DNA from: Gallionella sp.
GTDB lineage: Bacteria > Pseudomonadota > Gammaproteobacteria > Burkholderiales > Gallionellaceae
Direction: 5' to 3'
DNA length: 36,102 nt
Assembly: GCA_017880865.1 (NCBI GenBank)
Contig: JADGRL010000028.1
Span: 1-36,102, forward strand
Positions 27,115 to 36,102 of the stretch are shown piece after piece (position 1 is the first letter of the stretch; each line of letters starts with the position of its first letter). Made by a program: the position numbers and the translations under genes. The notes under the pieces were generated by a model. It ran no database searches and had not been told where the DNA came from. It was given only the letters and a program-made list of their open reading frames with translations.

Positions 27115-27799
27115 TCTGAAGACAGAAGCCGTGATTTCCTGCGTTGATTTGAGCAAGACGTTCGTACTCGGCAAGCTGGATGTACCGGTGCTCAAAAGCG
27201 TCAATCTTGACGTACAGCGCGGCGAGCGCATCGCCATCGTCGGCGCATCGGGTTCCGGCAAGAGCACGCTGCTGCATCTGCTCGGCGGACTGGACCACGT
27301 CAGCAGCGGCAGCGTGCAAATACTCGGCCAGGACGTGCAAGAAATGAATGAGAAGCAGCGCGGCGAGCTGCGCAATCGCTCGCTCGGCTTCGTGTACCAG
27401 TTCCATCATCTGCTGCCGGAATTCACCGCGCTGGAAAACGTCGCGATGCCGCTGCTGATACGCGGCATGAAACGCAGCGAGGCCGCGCCACTTGCTGCCG
27501 CGATGCTCGAACAAGTGGGTCTGGCACAACGCCTGCACCATCACCCCTCCGAGCTGTCCGGCGGCGAACGCCAGCGCACTGCGGTGGCGCGCGCATTGGT
27601 GACGGAACCCGCTTGCGTGCTGGCCGACGAGCCCACCGGCAACCTCGATCGCAGCAGCGCGCAGGCATTATTCGACCTGGTGCAACAACTCAACGAGAAG
27701 TTCAATACCAGCTTCATCGTCGTGACCCACGACCTGGAATTGGCGGGACGGATGCAACGCCGATTGCGTCTGGTGGATGGCGTGTTGCAACAGGCATAG
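27107..27799 (+). CDS. lolD: Lipoprotein-releasing ABC transporter ATPase LolD
   Basis: LolD supplies ATP hydrolysis for the LolCDE lipoprotein exporter. The 230-residue protein has Walker [10 protein letters not shown] at 46-54, a Q-loop Gln at 98 ([12 protein letters not shown], the LolD-type sequence), the ABC signature LSGGERQ at 150-156 and Walker B VLADEPTG near 171-178. ATG 27107 overlaps the end of lolC, so the pair is translationally coupled. No separate lolE follows, which suggests that the permease acts as a homodimer. Confidence 0.98.
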   Translation: MNSLKTEAVISCVDLSKTFVLGKLDVPVLKSVNLDVQRGERIAIVGASGSGKSTLLHLLGGLDHVSSGSVQILGQDVQEMNEKQRGELRNRSLGFVYQFHHLLPEFTALENVAMPLLIRGMKRSEAAPLAAAMLEQVGLAQRLHHHPSELSGGERQRTAVARALVTEPACVLADEPTGNLDRSSAQALFDLVQQLNEKFNTSFIVVTHDLELAGRMQRRLRLVDGVLQQA

Positions 27800-28409
27800 C
27801 TCAACTTTTCATGGCGGCACAAGTTTCGCAAAAATCAGTTTGCCGCGATGTCTTTCTGTTTCAAAGGGCCTAAACCTGTCAACCGACGAATTCAGATGTA
27901 TTGATTCGCACATCAACGCCCTGAATATTTCACGAACATTTAGTAAAAATTACACGGGCTATTTATAATTTACAGCCGACGAGAATGCGGAGAAAGTGCG
28001 CCTTCGTTTGTGGGAAAATAAATACCGCATTTTGAATGCTCAGTGGGAAGTGATGAATGCGCTAACGTTCGATGTAATATGATGTCAAGCATGCGCTCGG
28101 TGTTCCTGACAGATCCCACCCTCTTTAGCCGTGGTTTGGCGCAACCACACTCATCCAATGAAGCTACTCGCCATTCGGCCAAGCCATCAGAAAACCATAG
28201 GGCAGTGTGCAAGAATATCAACTATCACATGCGGCACGGGAATATTTATGCCTAATGCTTATGTCTACAGCACCTTGGTGCATGGGTTAGAATTTTATTA
28301 GTGCTATTAGTTTTACGGCTGAAAGTGCAAAAATCAAAAAAACTCACCTCAACGCCACCAGCAGCCCCAATAGAGAGATATAATTTTGACAATCTTGGGA
28401 AATACACAA
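27800..28409. other. Long intergenic region between lolD and prc
   Basis: About 610 bases without a gene I can support. It is more AT-rich than its neighbours. Bases 27974-28081 hold a 35-codon open stretch (ENAEKVRLRLWENKYRILNA) with no proper start, possibly a decayed gene end. Bases 28160-28185 match part of the tilS insertion. GCACC-TT-GGTGC at about 28270-28281 is a small inverted repeat. The right end carries the prc promoter candidate. Confidence 0.5.
28379..28384 (+). promoter_or_regulatory. Candidate -10 box for prc
   Basis: A perfect TATAAT 25 bases before the prc ATG; transcription would begin near 28391. No good -35 is seen at the usual spacing, so an activator would be needed or the match is chance. 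Confidence 0.35.
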
Positions 28410-30545
28410 ATGAAAAATAAATTACTGTGGATATTGCTGGCGTTTGCGTCGCTTGCGTTCAATACAACGCTGGCTGTTCCGCAGCTTGCTCCGCTGCCAC
28501 AACAGTCTCAAGCGGCGCATTTATCCGCTGAAGTGCTGACCCGGTATCATTACAAACACATACCGCTTGACGATACTTTATCTTCGAAAATATTCGACAA
28601 CTATCTGAAAGCGCTGGATGGTGAAAAGGTATTTTTCCTGCAGGCTGACATTGATCGATTCAGCAATGCGCGAACCAGTCTTGACGATGCGATACTTGAC
28701 GAGGACTTGAGCATTCCCTTCGCCATTTTTAATCTCTATCAGCAGCGAATAACGGAACGCATTAGCTATGCTCGCTCTTTGCTGAAAAATGGATTTGATT
28801 TCAAGCGTAAGGAAAGCTATCAATTCACTCGGCGGGATGCGCTATGGCCGAAATCCGAAGATGAGTTGAATGATTTGTGGCGCAAGCGCGTTAAAAACGA
28901 ATGGCTGCGCCTCAAACTGGCCGGCAAGGATGAAAAAAGCATCATCGAGACACTGGGCAAACGCTACGACAATTCCTTGAACGGTCTATCCAAGATCAAG
29001 AGCGACGATGTGTTTCAGAATTTCATGAACGCCTATGCGATGGCGATTGACCCGCATACCAATTATTTTGGTGCGCGCGCTTCAGATGAATTTAATATTT
29101 CGATGAGGCTATCGCTGGTTGGCATCGGGGCCGTGCTCCAGGACAAGGATGAATACACCACCATTAGGGAGCTCGTGGCGGGCGGCCCCGCTGCACTCTC
29201 GGGCAAGTTGAAAGTCGGAGACCGCATCGTGGGTGTCGGGCAAGGTGAACATGGTCCCACGACCGATGTGATGGGCTGGCGCATAGACGATGCGGTGGCC
29301 CTGATACGTGGCACAGAAGATACAGTGGTTGTGCTTGATATCCTGCCTGCAAAAGCAGGTCCTGACGGCAAGCATAAGCTCATTTCACTGGTGCGAAAAA
29401 AGATCAGCCTGGATAAACAGGCCGCTAAAAAATCAATTATCGAGGTAAAAGACGGAGGTACAACGCGTCACATCGGGGTGATCTCTTTGCCCGGTTTTTA
29501 TCAGGATTTTGCTGCCCGCCAGAAAGGCGACAAGGATTTTAAAAGTGCGACGCGCGATGTATCGCGTCTGCTGGAGGAACTCAAAAAAGACAAAGTGGAT
29601 AGCGTGCTGATCGATCTGCGGAACAATGGCGGCGGTTCATTAACTGAAGCCATTGAGTTGACCGGCCTGTTTGTTGGTAAAGGTCCCGTAGTACAACAAC
29701 GTGACTCCGAAGGTAACGTAAACGTCGAAAATGATGCGAATGCCGGTCTGGTCTGGAATGGTCCGCTAGGAGTACTCATTAATCGTGCCTCGGCATCAGC
29801 CTCGGAAATTTTCGCGGCTGCGATACAGGATTACGGTCGTGGCGTTGTGATTGGTGAGCCCAGCTTTGGAAAAGGCACGGTGCAGACCGTGGTAGACCTG
29901 GATCAACTCGCAAAAAATGAAAAGCCAAAATTCGGCGAACTCAAAATGACTGTCGCCCAATTTTTCCGCATTAATGGCGGCACCACCCAGTTGCGCGGAG
30001 TAACGCCCGATATCAGCCTTCCGACGATGAATGATGCGGAGGATTTTGGTGAATCCAGCTTCGATAATGCCTTGCCCTGGACACAAATAAAGTCGGCCGA
30101 CTATACGCTGATCGGCGATTTAACGGCTATCGTGCCTAAGTTGATCGCGATCCACGACATGCGCGTAAACCATGACAAAGACTTTCAGTATTTACGGGAA
30201 GATATTGCCGAGTTCAACGCGATGCGTCATAAAAACCTGATCTCGCTCAATGAAGCTGACCGCCGCAAAGAGCGCGAAGCTCAGGAGACGCGGGAAAAAT
30301 TTCGTAAAAAAGACAGGGGGACTGACAAAGCATCGGTCGAAGATGCAAGCTTCGCACTTCAAGACGATGGCATGCAGTCCAACGAACGTAATCTCAATGC
30401 TGATCTGGCAATCGAAAAAGCGAATAAAAACGCCAAGGATGTATTTCTAAACGAAGCCGTGCATATACTCAGTGATGAGGTCGGCCTGCTCAAAGCCAAT
30501 CCCAGGTTCGCGGCCAGCATCGCGCCAAAATCGGACATGCGCTAA
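28410..30545 (+). CDS. prc: Carboxy-terminal processing protease, Prc/Tsp type (S41A)
   Basis: Prc is a periplasmic Ser/Lys protease that trims or degrades proteins from the C-terminus. From ATG 28410 the precursor has 711 residues with a signal peptide (cleavage near NTTLA, about 20-23), a long N-terminal helical domain, a PDZ domain (about 215-300) and the S41 core. The catalytic serine is S463 in ASASASEIFA and the lysine K488 in SFGKGTVQT, the same 25-residue spacing as in E. coli Prc. A charged Lys/Arg/Glu-rich C-terminal domain (DUF3340-like) ends the protein. An upstream in-frame TTG (28386) would add eight residues before the signal peptide and is less likely. GGGA precedes the ATG. 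Confidence 0.95.
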   Translation: MKNKLLWILLAFASLAFNTTLAVPQLAPLPQQSQAAHLSAEVLTRYHYKHIPLDDTLSSKIFDNYLKALDGEKVFFLQADIDRFSNARTSLDDAILDEDLSIPFAIFNLYQQRITERISYARSLLKNGFDFKRKESYQFTRRDALWPKSEDELNDLWRKRVKNEWLRLKLAGKDEKSIIETLGKRYDNSLNGLSKIKSDDVFQNFMNAYAMAIDPHTNYFGARASDEFNISMRLSLVGIGAVLQDKDEYTTIRELVAGGPAALSGKLKVGDRIVGVGQGEHGPTTDVMGWRIDDAVALIRGTEDTVVVLDILPAKAGPDGKHKLISLVRKKISLDKQAAKKSIIEVKDGGTTRHIGVISLPGFYQDFAARQKGDKDFKSATRDVSRLLEELKKDKVDSVLIDLRNNGGGSLTEAIELTGLFVGKGPVVQQRDSEGNVNVENDANAGLVWNGPLGVLINRASASASEIFAAAIQDYGRGVVIGEPSFGKGTVQTVVDLDQLAKNEKPKFGELKMTVAQFFRINGGTTQLRGVTPDISLPTMNDAEDFGESSFDNALPWTQIKSADYTLIGDLTAIVPKLIAIHDMRVNHDKDFQYLREDIAEFNAMRHKNLISLNEADRRKEREAQETREKFRKKDRGTDKASVEDASFALQDDGMQSNERNLNADLAIEKANKNAKDVFLNEAVHILSDEVGLLKANPRFAASIAPKSDMR

Positions 30546-32972
<2,427 letters not shown>

Positions 32973-32974
32973 AC

Positions 32975-35386
32975 ATGAGCATTGAGCAGACCACAGAAGA
33001 CCAATCCGGTCTTATTCCTGACGAACAAAACACGGCTCCCGAAGTTGAGGCAGAACTGGCATCATCGACTGGCGGCAACAGCGGCAACGGTGGCGCAAGA
33101 CAGTTCGCCCCACTGCCCGCTCTGCCGGACGGCGATGATGTGCCGATCGCACAATATGCCGAGCGCGCCTATCTGGAATACGCCATTTCCGTAGTAAAAG
33201 GCCGCGCCCTGCCGGACGTGTGCGACGGCCAGAAGCCGGTGCAGCGTCGCATACTCTACGCGATGCGTGCGATGGGTCTAAACCACGGCAACAAGCACGT
33301 CAAATCGGCGCGCGTGGTCGGCGACGTGCTGGGCAAATATCACCCGCACGGCGACTCGTCCGCCTATGAGGCCATGGTGCGCCTCGCGCAAAATTTTTCG
33401 TTGCGCTATCCGCTGGTGGACGGACAAGGCAACTTCGGCACCCGCGACGGCGACAACGCGGCGGCGATGCGCTACACCGAAACACGCCTCACCCCGCTCG
33501 CCGAACTGCTGCTGTCCGAAATCGACATGGGCACGGTGGACTTCGTGCCCAACTACGACGGCGCATTCCAGGAGCCCGCGATGCTCCCGGCGCGCCTGCC
33601 GATGGTGCTGCTCAACGGCGCATCGGGCATCGCGGTCGGCATGGCGACGGAAATCCCTTCGCACAATCTACGTGAAGTCGCGAACGCCGCAGTACAACTG
33701 GTGCGCAATCCGGATTTCACTGATAACGCCCTGCTCGCCTGCATCCAGGGGCCGGACTTTCCCGGCGGCGGACAAATCATCTCGTCTGCGCGCGACATCC
33801 GCGAGTGTTACCTCGTCGGACGCGGCTCGCTCAAGATGCGCGCCCGCTGGACCGTCGAGGAACTCGCACGCGGTCAGTGGCAGATCGTTATACATGAACT
33901 TCCGCATGGCGTTTCGACCCGAAAAGTGCTGGAAGAAATCGACGAGCTGACCAACCCTAAAGTCAAAGCCAACAAGAAGAGCCTGAGTCAGGATCAGGTG
34001 CAGAACAAACAATTGCTGTTGTCGGTGCTGGATGCGGTAGCCGACGAATCTGACAAGTCGCAGGCCGTGCGTCTGGTGTTCCATCCCAAATCTTCGCGCC
34101 AGACGCAGGACGAGCTGATGACTGTATTGCTCGCCCACACCAGTCTGGAATCTTCCGCGCCCATCAACATGACCATGATTGGGCTGGACGGACGCCCGCA
34201 GCAGAAGCCGCTGACAAAAATCATCCGCGAATGGGTGGCGTTCCGCCTGAGCACGGTACGCCGCCGTTGCCAACATCGCCTGGCTCAGGTCAATGACCGC
34301 CTGCACATCCTGCAGGGGCGCATGGTGGTGTTCCTCAACCTCGATGAGGTAATCGCGCTGATCCGCGAATCGGATGATCCCAAAGCGGCCTTGATTGCGC
34401 GCTTTGAACTATCCGAGCGCCAAGCCGAAGACATACTGGAAATCCGTCTGCGCCAACTGGCGAAGATGGAAGGCATACGCATCGAAAAAGAAATCAAGGG
34501 ACTGGAAAAAGAAAGCCGCGAACTGACACGACTGCTGTCCAAAGAAAGCGCACTGCGCGAACTGGTTAGTGATGAGATCGAAGCCGATGCCGCGACCTAC
34601 GGTGACGAGCGCCGCACGCTGATCAAGGAAGAAGAAAAATCGGCAATCGTCGTTCCGGTACTCGACGAACCTGTAACCGTCATCCTCTCCAGCAAACACT
34701 GGGTGCGCACCCGTCAGGGACACGGTCTGGATTTGTCCACGCTCCCCTTCAAGGATGGAGACGGCCTGCTCAGCAAATTCGAGTGCCGCACTACCGACCA
34801 CTGCATCGTGATCTGCGATAACGGGCGCGTGTGCAGCATCCAGGTGTCGCAACTACCTTCGGGACGCGGCGATGGCGCACCGCTTTCCACCTTCATCGAA
34901 CTCGCTCCCGGCGCAAAAATTGCCCATGCACTGTGCGGAAAATCCGATCAGCAATTATTGATCGCCACCTCAGCCGGATACGGATTTTGCTGCGTTCTCG
35001 GCGACATGGTAGGCAGGAACAAGGCGGGTAAACAATTCATCACCGTGGACAAGGAAACCATCCTGCCCCCTGCCCCGTTCACGACCACCGAACAATCCCT
35101 GGTGTCAGCCGTATCCAGTGGCGGAAGACTGTTGGTATTCCTCTTTGCTGAATTGAAACGCCTGACGGGCGGCGGCAAAGGTGTCATTCTCATGAGCCTC
35201 GGCAAAGGCGACGAATTGGCGGCAGTTGCCGTTATCAACCAGGCCGAAATGAAGATTATCGGCAAGACCGGCATCCGTGAGCAAGTCATCAAATTGTCGG
35301 GCGAAGTCCTGCATGGTTACTTCGGCAAACGCGCACACGGTGGCCATAGCCTCCCGTCCAAGTTGAAACCCAGCAGAATTGAGTGA
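32975..35386 (+). CDS. parC: DNA topoisomerase IV subunit A
   Basis: ParC is the DNA-cleaving subunit of topoisomerase IV. The 803-residue protein has the winged-helix/tower core with catalytic Tyr167 ([10 protein letters not shown]), the quinolone-region motif [20 protein letters not shown] just upstream, a coiled tower segment and a C-terminal propeller domain. No GyrA-box is seen, supporting ParC. The core is preceded by about 46 extra residues relative to E. coli ParC (Tyr120), rich in Glu, Gln, Ser, Gly and Asn. ATG 32975 lies two bases after the parE stop, so the two subunits are co-expressed. A later start would remove the extension, but no strong ribosome site favours one. Confidence 0.96.
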   Translation: MSIEQTTEDQSGLIPDEQNTAPEVEAELASSTGGNSGNGGARQFAPLPALPDGDDVPIAQYAERAYLEYAISVVKGRALPDVCDGQKPVQRRILYAMRAMGLNHGNKHVKSARVVGDVLGKYHPHGDSSAYEAMVRLAQNFSLRYPLVDGQGNFGTRDGDNAAAMRYTETRLTPLAELLLSEIDMGTVDFVPNYDGAFQEPAMLPARLPMVLLNGASGIAVGMATEIPSHNLREVANAAVQLVRNPDFTDNALLACIQGPDFPGGGQIISSARDIRECYLVGRGSLKMRARWTVEELARGQWQIVIHELPHGVSTRKVLEEIDELTNPKVKANKKSLSQDQVQNKQLLLSVLDAVADESDKSQAVRLVFHPKSSRQTQDELMTVLLAHTSLESSAPINMTMIGLDGRPQQKPLTKIIREWVAFRLSTVRRRCQHRLAQVNDRLHILQGRMVVFLNLDEVIALIRESDDPKAALIARFELSERQAEDILEIRLRQLAKMEGIRIEKEIKGLEKESRELTRLLSKESALRELVSDEIEADAATYGDERRTLIKEEEKSAIVVPVLDEPVTVILSSKHWVRTRQGHGLDLSTLPFKDGDGLLSKFECRTTDHCIVICDNGRVCSIQVSQLPSGRGDGAPLSTFIELAPGAKIAHALCGKSDQQLLIATSAGYGFCCVLGDMVGRNKAGKQFITVDKETILPPAPFTTTEQSLVSAVSSGGRLLVFLFAELKRLTGGGKGVILMSLGKGDELAAVAVINQAEMKIIGKTGIREQVIKLSGEVLHGYFGKRAHGGHSLPSKLKPSRIE

Positions 35387-35413
35387 CCGCTACAAGTGCG
35401 CTTTTAACGTAAA

Positions 35414-35428
35414 CATCGCGTAGCGATG
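35414..35428. repeat. Small hairpin downstream of parC
   Basis: CATCGC-GTA-GCGATG, 28 bases after the parC stop. No T-run follows. It has the same loop and nearly the same arms as 22847-22861. The remaining gap to the DUF2062 gene (35429-35565) shows no gene. Confidence 0.6.
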
Positions 35429-35565
35429 CCCTCTTGATAAGGCGTGTGAAGAGACAGACGAACCAACAGTGCCACCGGCGAAAATATTCTGAACCGGAGA
35501 AGCTTAAAGTGCGCAACGGAAACTTTCTGCGGCCCCATTAACTCTTGATTCCGCAAAAATGGAAA

Positions 35566-36102
35566 TCAAGTCGCCCTGCGCCGTTTTCTCGCACGCCACT
35601 TCAATATCACCGCCACCCGCCACGACACACGCACCGCAACATAACCGATAACGGACAGGCTCAGCGCCAGCAATGGCAGGCCAATCAAAAATGGTTTGCC
35701 GAGCATCACCATCCAGTCCCACATTTCATGCAGCAAGTTTTGCCAATGCAATTCCGGAAATGATGGTTGCACCACGGCCATGCCGCTGTGCATACCACTG
35801 ACCCAGGCACCGAGTTCGTAAGCCAGCATATATAGCGGCACGATGGTGAACGGGTTGGTGTATAGCGTGGTGATCAGCGCTACCGGCAGGTTGACGCGGA
35901 ACAACACCGCCAACAGCGCGGCACCCATCATTTGCATTGGGCCGGGGATCAGGCCGCAAAAAAAACCGACCGCCACGCCGCCCGCCACCGAACGGCGATG
36001 CAACTGCCACAGATTGGGTTGTTGCAGCCAGTTGCCGAACGGCTTGAGCCAGCGCTGGTTTTTCACCGTTTCGTGGTGCGGCAGGAATCGACGGAATAAT
36101 TT
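35566..36102 (-). CDS. DUF2062 family membrane protein (5' end beyond window)
   Basis: The frame is open from the right edge of the window to a TGA at 35566-35568, giving 178 visible residues. The visible start reads KLFRRFLPHHETVKNQRWLK, the usual N-terminal motif of DUF2062 proteins a few residues after their start, so only a short piece is missing. Hydrophobic segments near the middle (for example VAVGFFCGLIPGPMQMMGAA, and LITTLYTNPFTIVPLYMLAY) and near the C-terminus (LIGLPLLALSLSVIGYVAVRV) indicate an inner-membrane protein, ending in a basic tail. The function of the family is unknown. It converges with parC. Confidence 0.9.
   Translation of the reverse strand, partial: KLFRRFLPHHETVKNQRWLKPFGNWLQQPNLWQLHRRSVAGGVAVGFFCGLIPGPMQMMGAALLAVLFRVNLPVALITTLYTNPFTIVPLYMLAYELGAWVSGMHSGMAVVQPSFPELHWQNLLHEMWDWMVMLGKPFLIGLPLLALSLSVIGYVAVRVSWRVAVILKWRARKRRRAT

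Overview
The window reads as a chromosomal segment of a betaproteobacterium. The combination of a ParE/ParC pair, an ndk-rlmN-pilW-rodZ-ispG-hisS-yfgM-bamB-der cluster, accA-tilS, and a betaproteobacterial type II secretion cluster suggests the Nitrosomonadales/Gallionellaceae area (Sideroxydans/Gallionella-like). That placement is an inference from gene content and order. No rRNA, tRNA, CRISPR or prophage module was recognised.

Layout. (1) Bases 1-6919, plus strand: the distal part of a type II secretion (T2SS) operon, gspM-gspN-gspD-gspE-gspF-gspC, tightly packed; gspM starts one base before the window. (2) Bases 7032-23012, minus strand: apbC, then a housekeeping block transcribed leftwards from an ndk promoter (ndk, rlmN, pilW, rodZ, ispG, hisS, a YfgM-like gene, bamB, der), preceded by a second leftward set (an RpfE-type phosphoglycerate-mutase-like gene, a MscS channel with a cyclic-nucleotide domain, accA, tilS). 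(3) Bases about 23188-25873: a small accessory island with a higBA toxin-antitoxin pair, a 67-codon open fragment and an insertion sequence with a DDE transposase, bounded by a near-identical 55-bp direct repeat. (4) Plus strand again: lolC-lolD, a Prc-type S41 protease, and parE-parC, separated by two long non-coding gaps (about 600 and 465 bases). (5) A DUF2062 membrane protein gene on the minus strand, cut by the window end.

How the genes work together: the T2SS genes encode the outer-membrane secretin, cytoplasmic ATPase and inner-membrane platform. The large minus block mixes envelope biogenesis (BamB, RodZ, PilW, YfgM-like), isoprenoid, lipid and nucleotide metabolism (IspG, AccA, Ndk), and translation or ribosome assembly (HisS, RlmN, TilS, Der). 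LolCD releases lipoproteins for the outer membrane and Prc trims periplasmic proteins. ParEC is topoisomerase IV.

Most of the window is ordinary core genome. The unusual signals are repeat-related: two core genes (tilS and the RpfE-type gene) seem to carry in-frame, hairpin-rich insertions with fragments elsewhere in the window; the island next to lolC has a long direct repeat whose second copy supplies the only usable lolC start codon; the insertion sequence has a doubled right end and a transposase frame that reads out through its left end; and higBA has a perfect operator palindrome with a promoter that would give a leaderless message.
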